DNA of 64,000 bases from Leptospira inadai serovar Lyme str. 10 (GTDB lineage: Bacteria; Spirochaetota; Leptospiria; Leptospirales; Leptospiraceae): contig NZ_AHMM02000024.1 in assembly GCF_000243675.2 (NCBI RefSeq), positions 186,001 through 250,000 of the forward strand, in the 5' to 3' direction. The position numbers were made by a program, and so were the translations under genes. Below the pieces are notes generated by a model. It was not told the origin of the DNA, did not search any database, and saw nothing but the letters and a program-made list of their open reading frames with translations. The first letter of the stretch is position 1; every line of letters starts with the position of its first letter. Positions 56,734 to 64,000 of the stretch are shown here, in pieces.

Positions 56734-58107
56734 TTAAATCAGTTCCACTTCTCTCGCGAGCGTGAAGATATTTCCGATTTCCTTCAACCTTTGGGTTAAT
56801 TCCGCGGAGCCGAGTATCGTTGTTACGGCGCTCTCCGGAAGCTTTTGCATTTCCTTGAATCGATCCTTATAATCCTGAATCCAAATTTTGCGACAAAACA
56901 AATTCGCTTGAAAGTAGTAAACTTGGTGAGTGATTAGGAAATTTAAGGAATCTATATCTTCCAAAGCTTCTGCGGTGATAATCGCTTCCCGGTTATCGGA
57001 AAGTCTACGGCAATAATCGATGAACGCAAGGTTATCTAGGAATTTAGTCAAGTCCTGGTCTGCCTTAAATTTGAAGCTGATAGGATCCAATTTAAATTCC
57101 TTGATCATTTCGCCCAAGTCTAATACGACTTGATGACTTTGACTCTTAACTCCGAAGTCGTCCGCCGCAAAGCTGATTCCGAAATTCCAAAACCTTCTAC
57201 AAACGGACTTAAGAGTCGCCTCGCCTTCTTCGTACGGTTTTTCTATCAGCTCCATACGAATATTCTGGGGATTTAAATTTTGCTTTAAAAGGAGCTCATG
57301 AAATCGAGTAACTTTCTCGTCCGTATCGAACGTATCGATTAACGTCTGAGGAGAGATATTGAACTTCAATAATCCCGGCGATCCGTTACAGGACATGATC
57401 AATTTTTCGAGGATCAAAAGTTCGATTCTGTTCAAGTCCTGATCGTGAGGGATATCCCGTATCAAATCGGCATAACCGGCATACGCTTCCCCGCCGACAA
57501 AGACCTCGCCTCCTTTCATCGAGAAAGTATGATCTCTATGATTGTAATGAATAATCGGTTGAATGACCGCGTCAGGGCGATCGCTCGCAAAATAATCGTT
57601 TACGCGATTTAAATAGGTCCAGCTCCAGCGGACCAGATTGTCCTTTAAATTCTTTAAGGAGGACGACTCCAGCTCTCGAAAAATTTCCTCCACGTAGGAG
57701 ATAAAATTACATTGGGTGCGACCTATTCCGAAATCGAAATTCAAACTTCCGTTTCGAACGGCGCTATCATGAAATCTACCGATGGCAGCGTCGAAATTTG
57801 CCTGGTTCTCGAATCCGGAATTATCCAACGGGGCAACTCCGATCAATAAATTCTTTTTGTCTCCGTACGTATAATAACGAAGAAATTCGCGATGAGACGG
57901 TTCCACTTCGGCTATCTTTTGTGGAACGAGTTGGATGAACTCAACGAGAGAAATTATGGAAATACTTTGGAATCTAAGGAGAAAGATCGGCTTTCCGCGA
58001 TTCTCATTGATGAAAACGGTTTTGAATTGTTCTAAGTCCCCAAAATCGAAGGATCTTAGACTGAGGTTTTGGGAATCTGTCATTTCAGCTTCGACTTTTA
58101 TCGCCAT
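56734..58107 (-). CDS. EAL-domain protein (cyclic-di-GMP phosphodiesterase type)
   Basis: 457-residue cytoplasmic protein. Residues about 195-430 match an EAL domain: EAY at 207-209 (EAL position), Asn250 in FNISPQTL, Glu286 in MELIEK, Asp316-Asp317 in ADDFG, Lys339 and Asp341 in FKLDPISF, Glu380 in AEALED and Gln400 in QANLF. All metal- and catalysis-related positions are conserved although the family signature is EAY, so hydrolysis of c-di-GMP is possible. The first 180 residues have no clear domain; they might be a degenerate GGDEF. It follows the UDP-glucose pyrophosphorylase gene by 57 bases on the same strand. Confidence 0.82.
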   Translation of the reverse strand: MAIKVEAEMTDSQNLSLRSFDFGDLEQFKTVFINENRGKPIFLLRFQSISIISLVEFIQLVPQKIAEVEPSHREFLRYYTYGDKKNLLIGVAPLDNSGFENQANFDAAIGRFHDSAVRNGSLNFDFGIGRTQCNFISYVEEIFRELESSSLKNLKDNLVRWSWTYLNRVNDYFASDRPDAVIQPIIHYNHRDHTFSMKGGEVFVGGEAYAGYADLIRDIPHDQDLNRIELLILEKLIMSCNGSPGLLKFNISPQTLIDTFDTDEKVTRFHELLLKQNLNPQNIRMELIEKPYEEGEATLKSVCRRFWNFGISFAADDFGVKSQSHQVVLDLGEMIKEFKLDPISFKFKADQDLTKFLDNLAFIDYCRRLSDNREAIITAEALEDIDSLNFLITHQVYYFQANLFCRKIWIQDYKDRFKEMQKLPESAVTTILGSAELTQRLKEIGNIFTLAREVELI

Positions 58108-58164
58108 TAGAGCGGACGGCTTTCCCCCTAACGCCCGTAGACAGGATTTTAAACGACTGTTGTT

Positions 58165-59595
58165 TTATGTAAAGCGGAAACGTATTGTTTCTCCGGAGAT
58201 CCGATTTTTGCCGAGCTCGGAAACTTTTTTCTGCGATCCGCTAGGATTGGATATGATTACGTCACCTTCTATCTCTAAAGGAATATCAAATACGACATCT
58301 CCTTCGACCCGCAACGAGGTGCAGCGCACTAATGACGGAAGAGCTAGCATTCTTGCAGTAAAGTCATTAATTTTCTTATAATAAATATCATCCATCTGGA
58401 CGATCACTTCTCCTAAACCCGCATTTTTGCGTTCCTCTGTCATCGTTATAGAAAAGTCCGAATGCAAAGTATATGCGTCGGAGCGTCGGACAAGGTAGTC
58501 TTCGCATTTTTTTACCGGAGCGAATCGATCGCGCGGAATAATGATTCCTTTAGCTTTTGGAAAGTTTTGAATAGCGGATCCCATTGCGGTTTCCAACTGT
58601 AGGACCTCCTGCCCGTCGACCATCTTGGGATTTACAATCAAGGATAAGGAAAATTTTCCGGAAACTAAACGCTCTTTTAGCGCATCCAGGCGAATCCATA
58701 GATTATTGGTGGAAAAACTTCGAAATTTGGAAACTCCTTCAAACTCGTGCATATGATTCGAAGGAACCTGCGCGGTTTCCAGCAATTGGTAATTCAGCTT
58801 TTTACCGTTGACTGTCCTTCGAAAAATAGCCCCCCCTTTCTTATCAGCCAGGGTTTTTGGGGTCATCTCCATACAGAATTCCAGCTCTTCCTCCATCATG
58901 TACCGTAAGATTCCAGGATGAACAGTGGCACCTAAATTATCTCCGTTTGAGACGAAGGCGACTTTATATCCTTTCTCGAGGAGCAAATCTAGGATGCCTG
59001 TTTCCAGTAGCGTAAACCAAATATCACCGTGACCGGGCGGACACCACTCTTCATTTTCATCCCCGGGGACCTCCAACGGCTTTAGACTATTCTTGAGAAG
59101 CCTTGGAACCTTATGCTGCAAAAAGCTTGTCGGAAAAGATTGAGAAAATCCGATTCGCTTTAACTCCGCCTGACTCTGCTCCAAAGTGCTGAAGCTATCC
59201 ATAAGCAATAGCGGGACTTCGATCTTGTATTCTTTCCGAATAAACTCGATCTGCCGAGCGACAATCTCCAAAAAAGACATTCCGTCCTTGATTTCTATGA
59301 GAGATTTCGGGCCGGACAATCCCATGCTCGTTCCTAATCCGCCGTTCAGCTTAATGACTACGAGTTCGTTTAAAATGGACGGGTCCGGCCTGCCTCTCGA
59401 TTCGATCACTTCGAGAGAAATTTCGTCCGAGTTAGAGTCAAGATCTCCGACCTCTTCCCATTTTACGATTCCGGTCTCCCCATTTCGAACCTCGTCGACT
59501 TTCGACAAAAAGTCCGAAATGAATTCCGCAGAAAGTCCGGCCTTAAGCATCTTCGCTTGGATCAGTACCTCCGATTCCGCTTTCATCGAATCCAT
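58165..59595 (-). CDS. UTP-glucose-1-phosphate uridylyltransferase, eukaryotic-type (UDPGP family)
   Basis: 476-residue nucleotidyltransferase making UDP-glucose. KLNGGLGTSMGLSGPKSL (residues 82-99) is the nucleotide-binding signature of the UDPGP family found in eukaryotes and some bacteria, unlike the short GalU type. WCPPGHGDIWFTL and FVSNGDNLGATV are other family blocks; the C-terminus forms a left-handed beta helix by pattern (VRCTSLRVEGDVVFDIPLEIEGDVII). The ATG at 59595 has a GGGGGA ribosome site 8 bases upstream, so it is preferred to the one at 59586. It feeds glycan synthesis. Confidence 0.92.
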   Translation of the reverse strand: MDSMKAESEVLIQAKMLKAGLSAEFISDFLSKVDEVRNGETGIVKWEEVGDLDSNSDEISLEVIESRGRPDPSILNELVVIKLNGGLGTSMGLSGPKSLIEIKDGMSFLEIVARQIEFIRKEYKIEVPLLLMDSFSTLEQSQAELKRIGFSQSFPTSFLQHKVPRLLKNSLKPLEVPGDENEEWCPPGHGDIWFTLLETGILDLLLEKGYKVAFVSNGDNLGATVHPGILRYMMEEELEFCMEMTPKTLADKKGGAIFRRTVNGKKLNYQLLETAQVPSNHMHEFEGVSKFRSFSTNNLWIRLDALKERLVSGKFSLSLIVNPKMVDGQEVLQLETAMGSAIQNFPKAKGIIIPRDRFAPVKKCEDYLVRRSDAYTLHSDFSITMTEERKNAGLGEVIVQMDDIYYKKINDFTARMLALPSLVRCTSLRVEGDVVFDIPLEIEGDVIISNPSGSQKKVSELGKNRISGETIRFRFT

Positions 59596-59984
59596 CGAAT
59601 AATCCCCCTTGTATCGTAGGCCTCGTCAAATTCGCCCAACTCTACTTCGTACTTTTCCGAAGATACGGGATCGTAGAAAAGCTTAACTTTCACTTCCCTA
59701 CCTCCGTCTTGCTGAACGGGTTTTTCCGCCTCTTCCCCGTAACGTGGAAGAAACACGAGATAGGTATAGATATAGACGGTCTTCTTTGACGACTTTCTGT
59801 ATTGAAGGATCCCCTTGCCGCTTACATCCCTCTTTACTATCTTAGTAAACGGTACCGGAAACGTTCTGTTCCAAGTAGAAAGTAGAATCCTGTCAAGCTC
59901 GGAATATTTCGGTATATTCGAGTAGACAGGAGCGGCCACTAAGAAGAAGATTAAAACAAGTTTGGACCAATTTTTTCCCAACAT
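59583..59984 (-). CDS. Small exported protein of unknown function
   Basis: 133-residue protein. The ATG at 59984 starts a good signal peptide (KLVLIFFLVAAPVYS); the longer upstream frame would bury it and run into the divergent gene. The mature part is beta-rich with charged segments (FTKIVKRDVSGKGILQYRKSS). No family recognised. Its end overlaps the UDP-glucose pyrophosphorylase start by 13 bases, so the two are translationally coupled. Confidence 0.7.
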   Translation of the reverse strand: MLGKNWSKLVLIFFLVAAPVYSNIPKYSELDRILLSTWNRTFPVPFTKIVKRDVSGKGILQYRKSSKKTVYIYTYLVFLPRYGEEAEKPVQQDGGREVKVKLFYDPVSSEKYEVELGEFDEAYDTRGIIRWIR

Positions 59985-60035
59985 CGAAACCTTCTGACAT
60001 ATTGCAGTTAACCCCGGATACTTCAAGCTTTTCGT

Positions 60036-60869
60036 ATGAAAAAAACCTTCGCAAGCGTACGCGAATTCTACTACAGCATCGTTGAAATATTCTCGTTTCT
60101 TTTCTCTTTGGCGACTTGCTATCTTCCGGAGACTCGGGAAACTCCGATCGAGCAAGCCGACATTCTCATCGTTCCCGGTTTTTTTTCCGGACCCGTATAT
60201 TACAAAAAACTTACAAGAAAACTGGAAAAGTCGGGATATAAACCCAAAATCCTAAAAATTCCTCCGATTTTTTTAAACACGACAAATATCATCCGGTCCC
60301 TCGATTCCCAACTGAAAAACCTGCCGAAGAAATACGTTTTTCTAACCCATAATACGGGAGGTCTTTTATGCCTACTATTACCGGATACGTCTAGAAGAAA
60401 AGTTGGCGCCTTGATCACGTTAGGAACTCCGTTTCGAGGGACCTCCCTCTTCCGTTTTTTCGGGCCGAAAGAATTAGGGTGGAAATCCCCTTTGCTGGAA
60501 AAGATGTTCAACACCTTTCTTTTTATGGATCGCTTTCAACCGCTTTCCCCGTGGAAGGAACTTTTTTTTCTACCCAAATCTTCTTCGGAATTCGGGCAAG
60601 GAAGGGATCTTTGGTTCGACGTCGTAGGAAATTTTAATATCGTACGAGTGGAGGAAAATCTACGTAGCATTAGCGACTACTTACAAAAGAATCATCCGCC
60701 AAGCGCGTCCTCAAAACACCACTCTCAATCGGATAAAAATCGGATCCTAGAAACCGAAATTCTCGAAGTCGAGAAGCCGTCGAAAATTAAAAAGAAAGTT
60801 CGAAGGGCCGAAATAAAAAAACCGATCGGAAAGAAAAAGGTGCAGCCCGCTCGGAAGAAGCGCAAATAG
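60036..60869 (+). CDS. Alpha/beta-hydrolase-fold protein lacking the catalytic Ser, with basic tail
   Basis: 277-residue protein with the lipase-like layout VPGFFSGPVYYKKLTRKLEKSGY, a central block and VGALITLGTPFRGTSLFRFFG. The nucleophile elbow, normally HSxGG, reads HNTGG at residues 105-109, so the Ser is Asn106. The C-terminal His position also appears lost (VRVEENLRSI). It therefore probably does not hydrolyse esters. Residues about 240-277 are strongly basic (KIKKKVRRAEIKKPIGKKK) and could bind nucleic acid or phospholipid. It is divergent from the small exported protein gene. Confidence 0.7.
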   Translation: MKKTFASVREFYYSIVEIFSFLFSLATCYLPETRETPIEQADILIVPGFFSGPVYYKKLTRKLEKSGYKPKILKIPPIFLNTTNIIRSLDSQLKNLPKKYVFLTHNTGGLLCLLLPDTSRRKVGALITLGTPFRGTSLFRFFGPKELGWKSPLLEKMFNTFLFMDRFQPLSPWKELFFLPKSSSEFGQGRDLWFDVVGNFNIVRVEENLRSISDYLQKNHPPSASSKHHSQSDKNRILETEILEVEKPSKIKKKVRRAEIKKPIGKKKVQPARKKRK

Positions 60870-60886
60870 GAAGCGAAATCGAAAGC

Positions 60887-61438
60887 TTATTGAATACGTT
60901 CCCTAAATTTGGAAAACGTCTCGTCATTGGAATCGAAACGAACTTCCGTAGTCGCAAGAATAACTCCGGCAAGCGAAACGATACGAAGATTCAATAAAAA
61001 ATCCTGATCCTCGAAAAGTATCTGCCCCAAGAGCAGATATTCGGCCCCGGAAAGTTTTCCGAGTGAAATTACCTGATCCGAAAGAACTAATCCGCTTTCC
61101 TGAAAAGTCTGTTCGCTCACTACCCGATTCAGCCGGTCCCTTTCCAATAAGATAAAAACGTTCGGATCGAAAAGTTCCTTCGTCAATTTGTCGGTCAAAA
61201 TTCCGCCCAACTGGGACTTTGATCCGTCACCGTTAACTATATTTAAAATTCCTAATCTACCCGGCATTTTTCCGCCTTGAGATTTTGCGGATGCGACGAA
61301 TTGATTCTTTAAATCCGCGGCGATAGTTTTTACGGCACTCTCCAAATCGGGAGCCTTATTTTTTGTTCCTAAGGAGGAGCAGTTTATCAAGAGGATCCCG
61401 ACTGTACCGATTAGAAGTAAATTACGAAAAAATGTCAT
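60887..61438 (-). CDS. FlgO/CsgG-like lipoprotein
   Basis: 183-residue probable lipoprotein; the signal peptide ends ILLINC (Cys20). The mature part resembles FlgO/CsgG/LpoB-type periplasmic proteins: LGILNIVNGDGSKSQLGGILTDKLTKELFDPNVFILLERDRL (given here in part as ILTDKLTKEL and VFILLERD), then GAEYLLLGQIL. These proteins often sit at the outer membrane in flagellar, curli or peptidoglycan contexts. It starts 14 bases after the 7TMR-DISM gene stop, as the third gene of that operon. Confidence 0.78.
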   Translation of the reverse strand: MTFFRNLLLIGTVGILLINCSSLGTKNKAPDLESAVKTIAADLKNQFVASAKSQGGKMPGRLGILNIVNGDGSKSQLGGILTDKLTKELFDPNVFILLERDRLNRVVSEQTFQESGLVLSDQVISLGKLSGAEYLLLGQILFEDQDFLLNLRIVSLAGVILATTEVRFDSNDETFSKFRERIQ

Positions 61439-61451
61439 AGGCCGACCCGAA

Positions 61452-63605
61452 TCAAAAATATTTTACGAGAGTCACTTGATTTCCGTTGCTATTGAACTTT
61501 ACGACGTCGAACGTGGAGAGTGTGAGAGTCAAACCTCTTCCGTGAGTCATACCCTCCGAATTCAATTGTTCCATCTTATTCTTTAACGTTCGAGCATGAT
61601 TAAAACCTTTGCCTTCGTCGGTAATTCTTACTCCAAAACGATCGGCCGAAAGCGAATATTCGACCTTGATTTTTTTCCCTTTGTAATACGGATCCTTTTG
61701 CCGTTCCTGGACGAATCGAAAATAATTTCCGTCTTCCATAGCTCGCGTCTTTTCGTCGAAACTGATATTCAAATTTCCGTGCTCGATCGCGTTTATGATC
61801 ATTTCTCGTAAACAATTCCTGATCGCAACGACAGTTCCCGTATCGGTAAATCGAAATAAATTCGCGGTCAACCTCTGGCTCAATAACTCCGCATTTTGAA
61901 GGTAATTATTTGCGGAGAAAACGAGTTTTTCGCTATCAACAAATCTTGCCATCAGATCCTGATCCGGTTCGTAGGCTCGTCCCAATATTTCTCGTTGGCC
62001 TTCGTATTCTAAAACTTGAAACTGGACCTGAAGTTCCTTAGGCTCTCTAAGATATTTTTGTAAAAACTCCGCCAAGAATCGGACCGGCTTTCCTTCGGAA
62101 GAAAGTTCCTCCAATTTTTCCAAGACATACAGCTTTTTATACGCGTCCTGAATTCCGCCGGATTTGTACACCAGCTCCATAAAATTTTTACCGATGATTT
62201 CCGGCGGTTTATACCCTAGGTGCTTTGCCACGGAGCGGTTCGCTGCCAAGACGGTCCAATTTTGATCGATGGAGAAAAGGAAGTCCTCCTCCGCTTCGAA
62301 CAAACTCCGGTACTTCGCCTCGGATTCTTCGGCATTAACCCGCATTTTATCCAGTTCAAGAACACGATCGCTTAACTCGTCGGAAAGACCCTTAATTCGG
62401 TCGGCAAGTCCTAAAGATAATAGACTTACTTCCATCACGGAACCGATTTGGATTCCGTAAAGCGTAAAGAAATTATCGGGTAAAAGACCGAACGATTTTA
62501 TCCCGAAGAGGAAACTAAATAAGATAAAGACCGACCAAGCCAATAGAAAATAGCGTGCCTCTCTTCTTCCGGCCAAAAGACATTGTACGCCGTTGAAGAC
62601 CAGGAAGCCGAGCGTCAAAAACATAACCACGAGACTAAAGACGATCGAAGTCCGATAGTCTAGAAGCGTCAATGTGGAGACCATTCCGAGTATCTGAAGG
62701 AAAAAAAGGAAATTATAGATGCGAGCCGATTTCGGCGTATATTTCGCCGCTCCTAAAAAAGAACGACCGAATAAAGAAACCGTAAATAATCCCAAGAAAA
62801 GAAAGAAAGGAAGACTAAAATTCGCCCACACCGTCGAATTTCTCCAAAGGTATTGAAACGATAATCCGTTTAAAGTGAACTGAAAGAGTATGTAACTTAA
62901 AATATAAACGACGTAATACAAGTAGCTTCGATCCCGGATGGAAAAGAATAGAAACAGGTTATAAACCACCATCACCAGCGTAGAGCCGTAGTAAAAACCG
63001 AGCGCGAGCTGTTCGGTAAAAACGTGCTCGGCAAAACGGTTTTGAGTAAACGCTAATAACGGAAGAAGAACGGAACTTTTGGTAACGACTCTGAAATAAA
63101 TTTCGCGACGACTCGAAGGAGATTCTTGAAATGAATAGGCAAAATTGCGGTATTCCATCTGCCTCGAGCTAAAGCCTCGCATATCGCCCGACATATTTAC
63201 CGGATCGTTTCCGGAAGTGCTGGTATATAGGTCGACGTAGTCCAGCAAAGGGTAATCGATTTCCAAGATCCAATCCCTCTTACTCGAAACCGGATTCGAA
63301 ACTCCGAGTCGGATCCAGATAGCTGCCTCGGTATATCCGATACTATTCTGCTCCAGGGTTTTGAACAAACCGTTTGCAGAAGCTTCGCGCACCTCGGAAA
63401 AGGTCATCCTTCCGGAAGTATCTTTGAAAATGCTAATATACGGAAGTAAGGACATCCCGTCCATGTTTTCGGCGACTACTAAATCTTTGATCGTTTGCTT
63501 GGATAAAATTTCCTGGGAAGGGTAAAAGAAAAAAAACGCGGCACCTGCGATCGTAAAAAGGACTCCTAGATTTTTCCAAGCGCCGCGCATAAATCTTTCC
63601 GTCAA
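61452..63605 (-). CDS. 7TMR-DISM receptor with PAS and HATPase (anti-sigma-kinase-like) domains
   Basis: 717-residue sensor. After a first helix (about 12-30) comes a periplasmic DISMED2-like domain (about 40-185), seven membrane helices (about 190-400), a coiled linker, a PAS domain (about 425-525; FEAEEDFLFSIDQNWTVLAANRS), and a C-terminal HATPase domain with Asn605 in INAIEHGN, DEGKGF and HGRGLTL boxes. There is no phospho-acceptor His domain, so it looks like an RsbW/SpoIIAB-type kinase rather than a histidine kinase. It overlaps the TraB-family gene by 4 bases. Ligand unknown; such receptors often sense carbohydrate or lipid-like molecules. Confidence 0.87.
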   Translation of the reverse strand: MTERFMRGAWKNLGVLFTIAGAAFFFFYPSQEILSKQTIKDLVVAENMDGMSLLPYISIFKDTSGRMTFSEVREASANGLFKTLEQNSIGYTEAAIWIRLGVSNPVSSKRDWILEIDYPLLDYVDLYTSTSGNDPVNMSGDMRGFSSRQMEYRNFAYSFQESPSSRREIYFRVVTKSSVLLPLLAFTQNRFAEHVFTEQLALGFYYGSTLVMVVYNLFLFFSIRDRSYLYYVVYILSYILFQFTLNGLSFQYLWRNSTVWANFSLPFFLFLGLFTVSLFGRSFLGAAKYTPKSARIYNFLFFLQILGMVSTLTLLDYRTSIVFSLVVMFLTLGFLVFNGVQCLLAGRREARYFLLAWSVFILFSFLFGIKSFGLLPDNFFTLYGIQIGSVMEVSLLSLGLADRIKGLSDELSDRVLELDKMRVNAEESEAKYRSLFEAEEDFLFSIDQNWTVLAANRSVAKHLGYKPPEIIGKNFMELVYKSGGIQDAYKKLYVLEKLEELSSEGKPVRFLAEFLQKYLREPKELQVQFQVLEYEGQREILGRAYEPDQDLMARFVDSEKLVFSANNYLQNAELLSQRLTANLFRFTDTGTVVAIRNCLREMIINAIEHGNLNISFDEKTRAMEDGNYFRFVQERQKDPYYKGKKIKVEYSLSADRFGVRITDEGKGFNHARTLKNKMEQLNSEGMTHGRGLTLTLSTFDVVKFNSNGNQVTLVKYF

Positions 63606-64000
63606 CCGCCGATGATTTGGCTAAAAATTCGAGTGAATATTTCCGACAGTCTCTTGAACAACTCCGCAGTGACGATAAAGGTTCCGATGCTGCTGCCTAT
63701 TTGGGGAAGCATAAAAACCAAAAAGATTCGAATCACGTTGTTCTGCCAATAACCTTTGAAACGTTCGGAATCTTCTCCTATTTTCTCAAAATCTTCCACG
63801 AGGGGTTTGCGCAACCATGATTCCGCAAGTGCAGCCACCCAACCCGGCTTGATAATAGGATTAAAATTTCCGATCGGGGCTGCGATGAAAGCGAGTAGAA
63901 TCGAAATAGGATGAGCTAAAGCGATGATCGCGCCGATAGCGGCTAATGTTCCCTTTACGAGAACCCAGCGAACGATGAACTCCTGCCCTGCTTCCTTTCC
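63602..64000 (-). CDS. TraB/PrgY-family membrane protein, N-terminus beyond window edge
   Basis: 133 residues of the C-terminal membrane domain. ALAHPISILLAFIAAPIGNFNP, then GWVAALAESWLRKPLVEDFEKIGED and a VFMLPQIGSSIGTF helix are typical of the TraB/PrgY family of pheromone-shutdown-like proteins. In most bacteria these are general membrane proteins, unrelated to conjugation. The frame continues through the right edge. Its stop overlaps the 7TMR-DISM start by 4 bases (ATGA), making it the first gene seen of that operon. Confidence 0.82.
   Translation of the reverse strand, partial: GKEAGQEFIVRWVLVKGTLAAIGAIIALAHPISILLAFIAAPIGNFNPIIKPGWVAALAESWLRKPLVEDFEKIGEDSERFKGYWQNNVIRIFLVFMLPQIGSSIGTFIVTAELFKRLSEIFTRIFSQIIGG

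Noticed and set aside
63602..64000. TraB name taken as evidence of a conjugative element
   Set aside because: The TraB/PrgY family is widespread on chromosomes; no relaxase, type IV secretion, integrase or att-like repeats were seen nearby.

Overview
The window reads as a chromosomal segment of a Leptospira-type spirochaete. Evidence for this: an LruC-domain lipoprotein, many lipoproteins with relaxed spirochaetal lipoboxes, paired MBOAT/SGNH surface-modification genes, menaquinone methylation, a methylmalonyl-CoA mutase set and a 7TMR-DISM sensor. Base composition looks like the mid-40s % GC by eye (not counted). That would be high for L. interrogans and fits the higher-GC Leptospira groups better; the species is not determined. 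Both window edges cut genes: a CapD-like dehydratase at the left and a TraB/PrgY-family membrane protein at the right. I see no tRNA, rRNA, insertion sequence, prophage or CRISPR array.

Layout. 1-4.5 kb: end of a nucleotide-sugar dehydratase, an SspB-like adaptor, an NCS2 permease, htpX and apt. 4.5-7.6 kb: an HtrA-like serine protease overlapping a paralogue that has lost all three catalytic residues. 7.6-12.1 kb (minus): one apparent transcription unit of a CobW/ZigA-type metal GTPase, a Fur-family regulator, an SGNH-like surface protein and a polytopic membrane protein, headed by a perfect 26-bp Fur-type palindrome. 12.2-18.7 kb: LRR lipoprotein, an unknown exported protein, M30-like metallopeptidase, YbaB, a Lon-like protease without a P-loop, queA. 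18.7-28.9 kb (plus): a compact glycan cluster with GT87, GT4 and GT-C-like enzymes, two MBOAT acyltransferase/SGNH pairs and a MazG-like protein.

28.8-41.7 kb: an ExbB/ExbD pair, ubiE/menG, an LruC-domain lipoprotein, a PrsW-like protease, an O-antigen ligase-like protein, a zinc-less DksA-like protein with ribosomal protein L33, a BASS transporter, a class V aminotransferase, a ferritin-like protein with a histone-H1-like tail, a YhhN protein and a TerC protein. 41.8-46.9 kb: mutA-mutB-meaB. 47.1-53.2 kb: three small lipoproteins, a TonB-dependent receptor, a cysteine-rich lipoprotein, and a dedicated ExbB-ExbD-TonB set. 53.2-56.5 kb: a 481-bp non-coding stretch with inverted repeats, then a small exported protein and a secreted papain-fold protease with four FN3-like repeats. 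56.7-64 kb: an EAL-domain protein, eukaryotic-type UDP-glucose pyrophosphorylase, an exported protein, a hydrolase-fold protein without a catalytic serine, and a TraB / 7TMR-DISM-PAS-HATPase / FlgO-CsgG-like lipoprotein operon.

No single spectacular new system is evident. The most unusual items are the protease/pseudoprotease pair, the ferritin-like/H1-tail fusion, the Fur-box operon that links metal homeostasis to surface-glycan-type proteins, the double MBOAT/SGNH cassette, and the self-contained TonB system with cysteine-rich lipoproteins.
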